Of a stretch of DNA of 64,000 bases, positions 23,356 through 36,800 are shown one piece after another (within the stretch, counting starts at the first letter, position 1; every line of letters begins with the position of its first letter). Below the pieces are notes generated by a model, which did not search any database, was not told where the DNA came from, and saw only the letters and a program-made list of their open reading frames with translations. The position numbers were made by a program, and so were the translations under genes. Source of the DNA: Limnomonas spitsbergensis (Eukaryota; Chlorophyta; Chlorophyceae; Chlamydomonadales); contig JAYJMM010000105.1 in assembly GCA_037349105.1 (NCBI GenBank), positions 372,001 through 436,000 of the forward strand. Reading direction: 5' to 3'.

Positions 23356-26300
23356 ATGTCATTCACTTTTAACACATCCTTACACGCATCTGCCGCACGC
23401 CTTACCTCCATCGCTCGTGGGCCCTGTCTCATTTGCCGGTCTTCAAGCTCCTCGCGAGATGGTATGTTGTTAGCCACGCCACAGCGCCTTTTCTATTTCG
23501 CAACTCGCAACAGCCATCGCACAGGCCATTGAAGCTCTGAACGATTCTCTCCCTCTCTTGCGCCTCAGGCTCAGGGCAGCCTAGCACCAGCGGAGGTGGG
23601 TCGAACTATGAATCCTCCTACTCGCGTCGTCAGAGCGCCAGCTACCAGGACGTGAACCAGGACGCGAGGAGGTCGAATTACTCGAGAGATGGCTCTAGCG
23701 GGCGGCCCGACCAGCGGCCTGCTCCCAGCAACAGTCCTCAGCAACAGCCTCGTCGTCCACCCAAGGGAGGTGACCCATTCGCCTCCTTCAGGCACTACCA
23801 GCAGGCCGCCATGCTGCAGGCTGCGGGCGTGGGGCGCAGCTCCTTTGAAGCTGGCATGCGGCCGGACCTGGGCTGGCTCCCTGGCAGTGGTGAATCTCAG
23901 CTTCAGCTGCCACTGTCAAGAGGTGCGTCTACCTCACGTCCTGGCTGAGGCCAAACATTTCAGTGAGCCAAGGGGGCTGACAGTGACTTGGAACGTGGGA
24001 TTCGGTTTCATGAGATCTGCCAAGCAAAGACTAATAGACACCACTTTATTGCTTCACAATGTAGTTACAAGCTATAGGCGTTCATAAGGCTGATAGCCGA
24101 GTGTAAGGGATAGGGCTGCCTTGCTTCACGAGCGCATATAAGCTCGGTAGCTGACCAAGCCATGCGCTAGGCCCCTTTTGACCATACAGCTGGTGCGAGC
24201 GGCGAGAGGCCAAGCCCGACATTGTCCAACAATCAACCCAGTAGGGGCTTAAGAAGGCCGAGAGCCACGTATCCTCCACTTTCAGAATACGTGACCAACA
24301 TCGTTTAGGGTCTCTGCCTCTCTGATCCAGGGGGGCTGGTTCAGGATGACATGTTGCTACGGCCTGCCATTGGGCGCCGACTGGTCATGGTTTGGTCTCA
24401 ATTATTCCTACAGTGGTAGCCTGATAAATCCCACAGGCAGTCTGATTCACACTTAATATACAACTATTACTTAGCGAGCCTCGGTAAGGTTAGGAGATGT
24501 AGGGAAATGCCCTATCATGGCTTCAGATCTAGGAAGAATGAGGACCTGAACACCTTAAAACATTGCGTTGCTTGTGAGCTTGTCTTTTTGCCGCATGCAG
24601 CTGTTTGTGGTCTTGAAAAGAGCAAGGAATACTGTAGCTCCACACCCTGGCCCATGGGATATTTTGCCCAGGCAAAACAGCATCAGCAGGCTGTTGATGC
24701 TGCGTTGATCAACAGCCTTTGTGACGCTCCTAGTTCTGCAATCGACCTGATTGTGTGGGCGCAGGTCCTGGGCACTACATGGTGACCTATACTTGATGCT
24801 GAGAACTAAGTGTCTGCCCCCCCCGTCCTTCCCTTTGCAGGCTGGTTTGCTCGTCCCGAATACACTGGTGAGCTTGCCTTCCGTATGTGGGTGGACAGTC
24901 CTGGATAGGCTGGGCTATTTGCTGTCGAAGAAGTGCAAGGGTTGTAAGAGTTGCCATCGCTGCATTCTGCTGCTCTGCTCTCCACTTCCTCACACTGCAT
25001 CTTTGACACAATACTCCCCGCCTGAAATCCAAATCAGCCCCGAAAGCACCCAGTTGGCTCGAGTTACCCCGTAGACAAGGCCGACGTAGCAGGCCTCGAT
25101 GCCTTATGTTACTCCCTTGCGACTGGCCTGAATCGCCCCTGTTGCCCCTCTACCCTCTTTCATACCCCCTATTGCCACTGTGCCCCGCTTGGAAATGCCC
25201 CTGTCGCCCCTCTGCCCCCTTTTGATCCTCCTGTGTCCTTGCCTGCGTCCAGTTGAGACTCTGTACACCGAGATATTGGCTCGGTGCGAGGAGCAGAGAT
25301 GTGGTGAGAGTCCCTTAAAGCAATGGGATACATGTCATCCTTGTCCTTCCTGTGCTGAGCGTCCTTGTCTCTTTGGATCCAATTCTGAGGCCGATGATGC
25401 GTTCTCATCGCACTATTGATGTGTGCGTCCCATGCACACTCTTCCGCCTCTCTGCCTCCCAACGCTCCTCTCCCCTTGCGCCTCACAACCCTTGCCCCCT
25501 GCTTGCGTACAGAGGATGGCGCTCTGTTTATGATTATGAAGCTAGCTCAGTCCCGCGATGATGCGCGGACGTGTGTTGACGCCGTCTCGGCAGTGCGCAC
25601 AAACCGCGTACGGCAGGGGACGGTCGAGGCGTTCGGCCCACGCTTGTGTGCACTCTTCACAAAAGTGAGGGTCTGGGTCAGCTGTGGGTCGAGGATTCGC
25701 TCTCCAGTGTTTACTGCTGAACTTGGTTAAGAGTTAAGGCTCTGGTTTCTGTGCAGAACATTGTAGGGTCTTAATCCCTTAACCAATGTTGCCTTGATTC
25801 CTCTGATAACCTGTTTTTCTGCCCCTACTGTGCGTCCAGATGTGCCTGGTATGCGATGCTCCGGACATGCTGGCTGAGGGGCTGCAGCGCAGCAATGAGC
25901 TGGGCTTGCTCCTCAGCACAAACCGTATCCATGAGGCGCTCATGGCCTGGGGCGCGGCACTGGAGCTACACAAAATTGAGCAGGCAAGGGCTTAAGGTTG
26001 AGGAGGGAGTGTTTAGGGTTTAAGAAGAAGGTGCGGACGAGATGGGCCCTACGTAGGTTTCATAAAATATGCATAGGCTCTCGTAATTTTCGGGCGCCTG
26101 TCCCTCACCAGCTACTCACCAGACTCTGGCCTTTACTGTTTATCTAAGTGGCTTGAGAATCAAATCCAGCCACATCACGGCCTACCACCGGTGCACAATT
26201 AGAGTCATGGATTTATTTTCACGAGAAGGACCCATTTCAGCAACCCCCGTTCTCGTCCTCTCTTTTGCCCAATGCGCAGGTCGTGGGGGCCATGGAGAGT

Positions 26301-26827
26301 GGAGGCGTCCTGCCCACCACTAGAACGGTAGGACCCCAAAAGATGATGGGGCCTGTCCTTTCTGTAGTTTCGCCCACCAATAGAACACAAGACAAGATTG
26401 GTATATTGCTATACTGTTGCAGCGTCATCACCAGTGGAGTCAATCTTGCTGTTGTGGCATCCCATTGTGAATTTGACTGCTCATCCCTCATGATCAATGT
26501 CCAGTCTTATTCCATGTAACCGCATGTTTCTGTCCTTGCACCATGTAACTGTCTACTTGTGTCCGCCATTTCATTTTCTCTAGTCACACCCCTTGGTTCT
26601 CCATCTCCTCGTTGCTGATACATCAGAGGACACGCCCTCCCCTCGTATCCCCTGCTGGCCCCCTGCAGGCCTACATCATGATCCGTGCAGCCATTAACTG
26701 TGGGCGGCAGGAGGTTGCAGAGCGATATGCAACCATCCTTCAGAAAGGGGGGGTGCGCTTGCATCCCACGACCCTCCGGCTGCTGCAGCTGGGACGGGAG
26801 CAGAGCTCCCTGAATGGTCGGGAGTGA
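23356..26827 (+). CDS. Organelle-targeted PPR-like helical-repeat protein
   Basis: Predicted mitochondrial or plastid protein of 346 aa, perhaps binding RNA or ribosomes; exact function unknown. Exons: 23356-23461, 23569-23922, 24841-24867, 25253-25303, 25513-25664, 25840-25983, 26280-26327, 26669-26827; 1041 nt in frame. The first 36 residues are rich in Ser, Ala and Arg with no acidic residue before the Asp at the end, typical of an organelle presequence. A Gly/Ser/Gln/Arg-rich disordered stretch follows. From about residue 155 helical hairpins resemble degenerate pentatricopeptide repeats: the last reads AYIMIRAAINCGRQEVAERY then a 'KGGVRLHPTT' segment, matching the PPR spacing of about 35 residues. 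Exon 3 is a 27-nt microexon encoding most of WFARPEYT. The intron after exon 6 starts GC. I do not recognise a named family member. Confidence 0.75.
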
Positions 26828-27844
26828 TTGTGCGGTTTGCGCGCCAGCTCACGTGAACCTGGCTTCTTCACCGGTTGATTCTGCATCGGCGATATGGGTT
26901 TTCATGAACACTGGAATCGCGGGAACCTGGAATCGTTCAGCTGCTATGATGACAAGGCCAATTAGTCTGAACTGTGCCATTGGCCCATTGCGTGCATTGA
27001 GCAACGGAACGTGGCTCTAATGGCACATTAACCTTGACTGTCAACTGATTGAATAATGACATGATACGGGCACTAGAGCGAATGGCGCTGTTCCAGGATA
27101 AGGTGCCAATTGACGCTGGTCACTCGGTCAGTATTTCTGCAGGGTGCATATACAATATGAATGTATGATACCGCCATGCACCCATACCGGTATGACAGTG
27201 CTTAACAAAGCACAGACAATTTACATGCCTGATTTCTTGATTGCCACATTCTTATTACGGTATTTGCAAGGATTTAATAGAAACAGTAAGTAGGGTCTGG
27301 AAGGATATAATAATATGGCACATTGTAGTCTTTACTACCAGGTACCGGTACCAAAACATGTAGCCATCAGCCAAGCTTAGCTCAGGCAAGAATCCCAGAT
27401 CACCTGTGGCCTGTCCCACTATCCCCTTAAGCCTCGACTAAGAAAGGGCTCAGAGACGTGGCAGTTGTATCATTGTTTTCTTCGGTCGAGGCATGGTAGT
27501 CAGATGCATGTACCATTGTACCGTACAGGTTCAGCTCAGCCACTTGTGATGTTTGGGGCAGCGGCGGGGTTGGCGGGCGCCGCGTTTGTCTGGTACTTCA
27601 GTTACTTTAAATTGGGGATTCTGGACACGTTGTGAATTTGTGCTCATAGCTTCCAGCCAGGCGCAGGGCATAAAAGTTCCACTGCGAAAACACCAACCCG
27701 GTCACAAGTTATCTTGTCACTGAAGTGTGAACACAAATTGTTGTGACACTTTTCCTCTCATATGGTCATATCACTCGAGCTCTTGATTTGAACTGTGTGC
27801 TGACACTCAAGCACTTGTACAATGCGATGACTCCGTAAACCGCG
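26828..27844. other. Intergenic region between genes 3 and 4
   Basis: It holds the 3' end of the PPR-like gene and the promoter of gene 4. A possible small two-exon gene (27061-27635) is described separately. Otherwise I see only short AT-rich stretches and no repeats of note. Confidence 0.5.
27061..27635 (+). CDS. Possible small single-helix membrane protein (54 aa), tentative
   Basis: A candidate two-exon gene. Exon 27061-27118 encodes MIRALERMALFQDKVPIDA plus one base. Exon 27529-27635 follows a 'gtacag' acceptor and completes the frame with SAQPLV, then a 20-residue hydrophobic segment (Gly/Ala-rich, ending FVWYFSYF) and a short KLGILDTL tail before TGA. The two exons agree in phase, and the composition resembles small single-helix subunits of respiratory or other membrane complexes. 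Against it, the donor (gtcact) is weak and the reading is short. I do not recognise a family. Confidence 0.3.
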
Positions 27845-30800
27845 ATGGCCCCCACTCACAGCACTCCGCGTATGATGAGACAGCATCGCAGCCGGAGCTG
27901 TTGGTCTATGCTGCTGCTGTCAGTGACTGTGGCCTTCCTGCTTTTATACTTCATGTGGTAAGAAAGTACGATGCATCAGCTGTCACATGAGCGCAACCCC
28001 AGCACTATAATGGTCAGGTGGAAGGTGTTGTTGCCACAGCATCAGCACAGTCATCGACAGGCTTAAACGAAAGGAGTATTCCCAGCTAGAACAGAGTGAC
28101 AAAGTAAAGAAGAAATTAGGCTGTCATCGCGTCGATTCTCGGCCCAGATGTCCGGATCTCGAACGACCATCGCGACAGCTCAAGCAACGCGCCATTATGT
28201 GTGCGCAGGGTGGTGAAGGGCTTCAAACTCAATCCTGTTCAAGCAGCAACCGCAGGAGCAGTAGAGCCCACCAAGAAGCAGGTCGTGCTCGGCATTTCCC
28301 CCACAGATTCGAAGGAGACTGCTGACAGGCTGAACCAGAGCAGCACCTTGAACATTCGCTCCTCCAAGGACCATCCTGATGCTGACTCCTCAGACAGAAC
28401 CACCGAAACTAGCTCTACCATGGATGTCCAGGTAGCTCACAGGGCAAAGGTCTCGAAATCCCCCACATGCCCATGCACTCCCCCCCCATCCATGCACCCT
28501 AACATATGCAGTTAAGTGTATATTTTGCACGCTGTACCAATTTGGGGGACAGCAGGGCTTGCTGCTCCAGGCCCTGTCGGCTGTCGGCGGAGATGTTGGT
28601 AAATTGTAGCTGAAGTACAGAAAAAGAAACAGCGAAGCCCGCCCCCTCGCCTGACCATGCTCCTCCCCCCTGACCGTGCCGCCCTCAAAGAGGGCAACTG
28701 TTCCGGACACTTCCCCTCAATCGGCAGCCACCGCCTCAGTGACTGCCCTGTTAGCATCGCCTGTGGTACAAGATCGGCACTTTAAACAGGTACGAATCCC
28801 AGAACCCTATGCATGGCCGGTGTGATTTTACTTCTGGGCCTGCCTATTCCTATTATTCAATCGCTCATGGGATGGGGATTTGGACATGCTCAGACTCATG
28901 CTCAAGGCTACCCTCGTGTATCTGCAAATGTACGGTGGCACATGCGAGGCTGCCCCAGTCTGGACAGCCAGTCACGTGTGCTTGCTTTGTGTCCCGTTGC
29001 TCCCTGGGATCTGACTGATTGCTCATGCACTGATAGCTCATGCACTGTGCTGTCAATTCTAAACCCATGTCAGACCTTCTGCCACATTGCTTTGTGCCTC
29101 GCAACAACCCCCACACTTATGCTGTATCCAGGAAGTGACTTCCACACCTGAGGACTTCACAGCCGGCGCTCTAGGAAGGAGCAGCGGCAGCCAGCTCACG
29201 CATCCAATTCTAGGTGCGGATCTTTTCCCACTCCTGCTTCCAGATAGCCAGGCAGGATACCATTTCTCATTGTTTAATGACCCTGCCAGATCATAATCAC
29301 AGCAGTGTTCGGACCTTACTTGATTACCTGTTTGGTATGACAACTGCTGGGATGATGCAAGTTGAGGGAGGCCCCAGAGGCCTCTAACAGTGCTTTGTGC
29401 AAACGTCTGGCCAGGGTCATGTGTAATTTCAGATTTTGCTCTCATCTGCAATCATTATGACCCCTTGTGGACATAGGCAAACGTTGCCAAGCAGCTGCTG
29501 TCCTAGCCAACTGTTGATGCTCCTCATGAGGTGAAGACATGCAGAAAATACAGAGCTTGGGAAGCGTAGCAATGGTGACACCAAAGAAGATGTCCGCCAT
29601 GTGAATTTAGTTGGCCGGCTGGGAATGTGAGACACAAGGAAAGAGGGATTGCCAGATGGCAAGCCCATATGGACAAACCCGCATGGGAGAAATACACGCA
29701 TGGACAGCCATGTGTAACGCCCTGCCACTTATCGAGCGCCCCTCAAACATGCAGATAGTCACACACCCTGAGCTCTGCAGCCTAGGGATAGGGATGTGAT
29801 AATATTGGGGTGCTCATGATCACGTACGCTATCAGCCAACCCCACGCCAGTAGCTTGCAAAACACGCGGATTGAGCGCATGCGCCCAGTGTGCATTTTAG
29901 TGTGCGCCAGACCACCTTTGGGAGACAGTTGGGCGGCCACTGATGAAGGCCAACCTCTGAGTGGCCTACGGCCAGTGGCCTGATCAGCAGGGCTTGCTTC
30001 ACTAGGCTCCCTCAGTCGTAAGCCGTGATATAGCTGAGTCATGGCTGGAGCACGTTAAAATGAGGAGTTATGCGCCCAGTCGGTGCCTCCCATACGGGCC
30101 AACGTATGGATTGTTGTAGTCGTGTGGCCCTTCAGCAGCTCAGGCCAAAGTATAGGCTGTTTGCTACGAACGGTGCCTACCAAGACATGGGCTATTGGGC
30201 TCTGGACTATGGTCGTGGTGTGACTTCAAAGGTGGGCTGACAACTCCCTTGGCCTTTCACTGGCAGGTGGTACGTTGTTCACGTTTGGGCTGCTTTCGCC
30301 GCGTCTGGCACGCAGCGGGGGCGATAACTCCATTCCTGAGATAGCGCTGCCGAACCTCGTGGTAAGGACCGGCCTTGCATTCATGCATGTGGCACCTGCA
30401 AGTCATGACGGCATGCGGCTGAGCAAAGTATGTGTCAAAGTTTGTGGGCTCTTTGTTTGAGGTTTCGGGTTTAATTTAGGCGGATGTCAGGTGGAAGGGG
30501 GAGATGGCGATCCTTCACACTATCCCCTGCTCAGCTTCCCTTAAAGACAGTAATGCTCAAGCCATTGTAACGCCCACTCCCACTGTCCTATATCCTAAAC
30601 ACTGAAACACTCCAGCCTGTCTGTCTTACACGTCAAACCCGCCGTCCCTGCTGCCCTGTCGTCTCAAAGCATGACAGGGTCTTCTTGTTCATGGAGAAGG
30701 AATGCATAGCAACAGTTTTTTCTCTCCTGCCATTGTGCTGTCAAGATTGTACAAGGAGGCATCACCAGCTCCAGTTTGACATTGCTTCTTAGGTGTTGTG

Positions 30801-33800
30801 AGGACTCCATCGCAAAGGCCTTACTTTCAAGCCACTGTTTTGACTCCGCTCATAATGTGTGGATAAACACTGCATGGAAAAGGAATGTCTGGGGGGCCAC
30901 TGCTTGAGTCTGCTGCCCATGCCCTGTTCAGGTTTCCTCTCTGGCCGCCAGCCGCCACTCAGCCATTGCCACGATGGATGGCCATGTCTGGACGATGGGC
31001 CACAACGACAGCAAGGGCGGGGGCGGACATGGCAGCAAGCCCTTGGAACACTCGGGTCAATTAGGCAGGGGCGGCGGCATGAAGCCTGATCGGGTGGATG
31101 CCCTGCAGGTGCGAGTGAGGGGGTCTGTTAGGTTCACACTTTATAGTGGGTTGGACAGCTGGGGAGGCTCGGAGGCAGTATAAACCAGCTGGGGTCTCAG
31201 CTCTTGATGTACGCTTGTGTATAGCACCCCCCCATCATCGTGTATGCCTCTCACTTGTGTGACCACGACCTCACAGGGCTTGTTTGTGGTGCAAGTGGTC
31301 ACGGGCCGCTACCACTCTCTGGCGATCACAGCCTCAGGCGAGGTTTACTCCTGGGGCCTCAATGACTGGGGGCAGCTGGGGCGGGCGGGGGTAGGCGCAG
31401 CCGGGCCTGAGGACCCGACCGAGTGCTTCAGCGGCGCCAGCTGTCATGATGGTCAGCCCAGGAAGGTGATGCAACTGGAAGGTGAATGTGGAGGGGAGAG
31501 GGGAACCAGGATAGCGCAACCCTTTTCAGCATAGAACTGTTGTTCTTATAGCAGGTGATGCACTGGGCTAGTCTAAAGAGGGTTGAACCTGGTGCCTGGT
31601 GGGTGAGAGCCTAGTCTGGGCAAATCAACCCTGGCTGTCTCCGTTGGACCTTTTGGCATTGCCCCCCCATTGGTGAAGGAGTTTCAATCAATTAAAACCC
31701 TTAACCAATTTTGGGGTATGGGGATATATCAGGGCGCCACATGGACAACTCGTTTGTAGGTAGATAAAAAAATGTCGAATGTAGTCGTTGGGGGATGCTG
31801 AGTGTATGATGGTGACCTTCGCTCTAAGCTGCGCTGTTGCTCGACTCACACATCAAAAGGGGGGGACACCAGCTTTCCTTCTTTCTTTATTGAAGGCGCT
31901 GTGAAGGTCTGTTGGAACAGGCTACTCGCTTCTGGTGTTGAGAATTCAGGGAAAGGGCGATGTGGAACGCGGTGGGGTCGAGGGACTAAACATCATTTGG
32001 GACATAACCAGTGCTATGAATGGGGCGGCGCTGCGATTGCAAGGTCTGGAAGGGGGGCATGTAGGAAGTGTCTGGTCCTGAGGGGGCAGGGAGCAGCAGG
32101 GATGCCGCAGCTCATGCCCCCACGTAGTGCTGTCGGATGAGCCCCGGGTGAAACATGCAATGTGCTGAGACAAGGACATTCCTGAATAATTCATAAGGGT
32201 CGTACCAGAAATCACTGAAACTCCTCAACCCATGCTAGGCACACGTCCTCTCTCAAGCCGTCTGTATTCTGGATCAGAGGGAGTCTGTTGCCATGCTTGT
32301 TCTTTTGTGAAGCTCCACATATTCACCTGATATGTGGGCATCTCCACCCCGATTGGCTACCACGATGTTTTCGGCTTGATGTGCTGTAGGCACGCGAATT
32401 GTCGGCGGTACATCTGGGCGGTACAACGTCATGGTCCTCGACAGTACAGGTGTACTTCATGTTTGGGGCTACGACGGCTGTGCAAGCGGGGTCCTGCCGG
32501 AGCAGGCGGAGGCGTGGAGGGCGCGGCGCGTCCTGGGTGCAATGGAGAGGACCAAGGTGGTGGCTTTTGATGCAGGTGGGGAGAGGCATAAGGTGTTATG
32601 TGCAATCTACTTGACTGCTCATTTTGCCTACCAGTGTAGGCGGTGCCCCTGGCACATGCAGCCAAAGGGTTGAGCGGGGCAGCTGGGGGCCTCAGTTGGG
32701 GCCCCTCTTGATCTGTGTCTCTTGGTGGACATGTGCTTTGCAGAGATGCAGCCAACGCTAGCTTAAGTCCTTTCATTCCACAGGTCCAACCGTCATGAGC
32801 TCGGGCTCCTTTTACCCCATCTTGCGACTCCCACACTGATGCCACCTGCCTGCCCATGCTCACGTAGGCTACACATTCTGGATCGCTGCCACTGACGCTG
32901 GGGCGGTCTTCACATGCAACCACCAGGAAGGTTTGGGGACCCTGCAGTGGGCGGTGCCTGGGAGGGAGGCACACCAGCCAACATGATGCGGCTCACCAGC
33001 ATGGATATAGTCTTCGTGTCTGCACAACGTGCTGCATTCATTCTCCCAGCCGAAGTCAGTTTGGGCCCCCCAATAGCTGTCCCCCATACAAATAGGGTCT
33101 GGGTGATCTCCTTCATACGAATTTTAGGGCGCATTCGGAAGGGCTTAGAGGTGTACTGTTCAGCTCTTAACCCTACACCCTGAACCCTCAGCCGATCCCC
33201 CCATAATAAAAGTGACAGGCTAGTCCTCCTCAGCATGACCATTGAGTGCGGATGGATATATTTTGACAGTTTGCCGTGTCCAGCAAAAGGACCGGCCAGG
33301 GGGGAGCTCCTCTAACAGGGTATGTCTCTGTTCATCCTATTTGCTGCCGGCACCTCAGCATGACCCTCCAAACAGCCTTAGTATAAAGCCTTTGGGGTCA
33401 AGCTTAGCATCATGACATCATCTTTGGATTCAAAGCCCCCCCTCCATAGCATGTGGATGTCCCTGCTTCCCCCACGCCTTCGTGTGACGCTCGCCCTCGC
33501 CTGCTTGTGCAGGATGATGGCTATGCGGGCACCCTCGGAAGCAAGCGGAAGCATAACGACGCGGGGGAGCTGGGGCGGGAAGGCAATCCCCTGGTGCCCC
33601 TCCAGGTAACTGGGGTGCTGGGTGCTAGCGCTGGCAAGGATGGACCCTTTTTGTGCTAGAGCCAATGGGTGCGCCTGTTACGGATCTGCCTCGTGGCCTC
33701 CATATGGCCTCGCCCTATCCGTGTGAGGATCCCCCTGGCTTGCATCTTTACCCTTATTCCGGAAAAACAACCCAAGGCCCTTTCCCCATCCCTGGCACTT

Positions 33801-36800
33801 GCCCTGACACCCCTCACAGGTCCTGGGGGAGCTGGAGGGAAAGGTGGTCAAGGCAGTGGCTGCTGGCCGCGAACATGGCCTGGCGGTCACCTCTGAGGGG
33901 CGCGTGTACGGCTGGGGCGGTCGCAGGGAAATCGCAGGTCGCCCGGGCGGCATCCTCAAGCTGCCAGGGCTGCTGGGTGGAGCGCTGGCAAACGACACTA
34001 TCCTGTTGGTTGCGGGGGGAGAGGTGCGGCCTTCGTAGGAGAGACCCCGCGCTTTACCTTTAAGGAGGGGATGGAAACGAGACCTCCTCAGGGGGGTGAC
34101 AGCTCAGGAAACAGCATGCCCTGGACATTCGTGCAGTACGTTTTCCCTCACCCTTCTTCCGTGTACAGCCTGCGTCTCTTGCAGTCCCGTCTCTCCTCAC
34201 CCTTGTTCCTTGCGCCGCCTGTGCCTCTTGCAGTACTCCTCCCTTTCATTTCATTTTTTGTACTGCATGCACCTCTTGCAGTACACATCCTGCACACCCT
34301 TCCCTCACCCCTCCTCCCCTTCATCCCCGTCCCACCCCTTTGCATACAGTACTTCTCCATAGCTGCCTCCCGCCATAAAGTGTACGGCTGGGGCGGCAAC
34401 GACTACCTCTCTGTGGGCGTGGGCCGCAACAACCCAGTGCAAAAGCCCAAGCCCGGCCGAGACCGCGGGACGGTTACGGAGCCTGCAGATGTAGCGGGCG
34501 AACTCTCAGACGGGTCATGGTCCATCCTAGAGATCGCAGCTGGTGCGCGCTGAATGCTTAAAATATTGCTGACAGCTTATTACATCACAACGGCATCAAC
34601 CTGCCTCTCTGCAAAGTGTGTCATGAAAGCCCTCGATCCCCCTATTCCCCCCCTGCCAACTGCATCCCCCACCCCCTCAACACCCCAACTGTGGATAGGT
34701 TTCCAGCACTCCATGGTCATCGCTCAGAGGGCAGGTGCGGGAGGTGCAGGCGCAGCTAAAGAGCGGACCCTGGTGTCAGGGGCCGGCCCAGCTGTTGAGG
34801 TAGCTGCTGCAGGAATCCAGCCAGCTGACAAAGAATCGCTGGCAGCCACTACCGCGACTGTCGCGCCAGGTATTGCCTCATCCGCCATCCTTGCAGCGGT
34901 CACTCCTGGCGCGGATGCTACCACCTCGCCCGGAGCTTCAGGGTCCAGCGGATCCTCCTCTAATTCTGCGGCAGTTGTGACGGGAGCGGCCGACATGATT
35001 AGGAGCAGCAGCGCGTATGCCTATGGGCAGGTGGCCAAACAGCCGACAGGCGGGGGACAGAGTGTTGCTCAGGTCAGTTGACGTGGGTCTCTATCCCTTT
35101 CTCTATCTCTCCACCCCCCTCTCCTTATCATCTCCATCTCTCTCTCTTGTCTAGCTATCACATTTCCCCACGTTTGTTTTCCTAGGTATGGTCTACATTC
35201 CAGACCAGCCCCAAGCATGCTGCCATTGTAGACGCCTCACCGGATGTGTTTAAGGCCTTGCCACAGTCCTTCAGCGCCGACTTCAAGTGAGTAGAGGGTT
35301 TAGCCAGCAGCAGTGGCTTCATGTTGTCTGGAACAACAAGCGGATGAGGGCGTGGATGAGGCACTGCGTGGCCAAGTGCTGTATGTCACAGACTGATCCT
35401 TCATTTTGGAGACCGTTGTATCTGGTCTGGAGCTTAAGGAACCAGCGCAAGGCTCTGCCTTTTTTGCAATGATCCTTCGGCTGCATTTAGTTGCATCGAC
35501 CCCCCCCCGCCTCCCCCCCCCCCTCTCCCGAATCTCGTATTTTGTTTCCCGCACGCGAAGGAACCCTTGCTGGCTCCAAGACGGCAAGCTGCGTTGCATC
35601 CCTTACTACCACATCCTGGGGGTGTCCAAGTGCGGTACAACGGACATCTACAACCGCCTCATCAAGCATCCCAACGTGTACGAATCAATGAACAAGGTGC
35701 GGGGGCCAGGAGGCGGTTGCGTTGGTTTGAGCTCAACGTGATTCCGTGTTTCTATAATCCTTCAAAAGTCTTCTTACCCAGTGTGGAATCTGAAACAAAT
35801 GGACTGGGTGGGCTTGTAATACCTTGAGAGAGGTGTCTACCATGCCCCTACTAGACTGTGAGAGCCCTGTGGGGTGGATGTGTGGGTGCATCACTAACCA
35901 CCGTGCATTGTGGATTGTGTCCTCTCTGCTCCCCTCCCCTCAGGGCCCGCATTGGTGGGATGAGTGCTCCTGGCCCTTGCAAGGCGCTTGCACGGCGCCG
36001 CCCAATGGGGACTTTGAGGGTTACATCGACCTGTTCAAGAAGGCGGCCGCAGGCATCGAGAAAGACCCCCTGGTGAGGCTGGGTGAAGGAAGGGGCAGGG
36101 GGCAGGGGGGCTGTTTACGCGGCATCTTGCTGCATCTGCTGGTGTGAGGGCATGACGTCCTGGCCGTGCAGCATTCAGCCCCGGCCTCTCAGCCCTGGCG
36201 CATTAGTGCATGCCCACTTAGCAACAAGCCTGACACCTCAAACCTGGCTCAAGAGCGCTGAGTGGCATGATTCAGGCTTGCAGCAACATAATACACGAGG
36301 GAGAGGCCAGCAGCCTGATTGTACATAGCCTGATATGATAAGTATTGGCTGGCAACCTGTAGTGCAAATTAATGAAAGGATGGGTTTGAGATATCCCCTT
36401 CTGTAACCACTAGGGAGACGGCTCTCCTGATCCAAGGCAGACCTGGTGCTGCTAGTCTGATGCACCTCTGGAAGTGCCCTGAGACTATTAGGCTGGCGTT
36501 AATCAGGAACCGATGACTCATTCAGTGATTAAACCGAGGGGCCTTGGCGCCATTCATGTCTCAGGATCAGAAAGAGCCCACAATATCGACCTCCACAACC
36601 CACAACCCACACCTTCTTCCACCAATACCCACAAATTGTTTGTTTTGGTAAATTGGATTTCCTCACCCGTCAGGTGAATATCCGGGGGTTAACATTGCCC
36701 AGGGTGATAGCGGAGTTTCCTCACCTAGTGGTGGTTGTCCACTGCCCAGGGCGTCACGGGGGAAGCATCCTCAAACACCTTCACCTCGTCGCGCGGCGTT

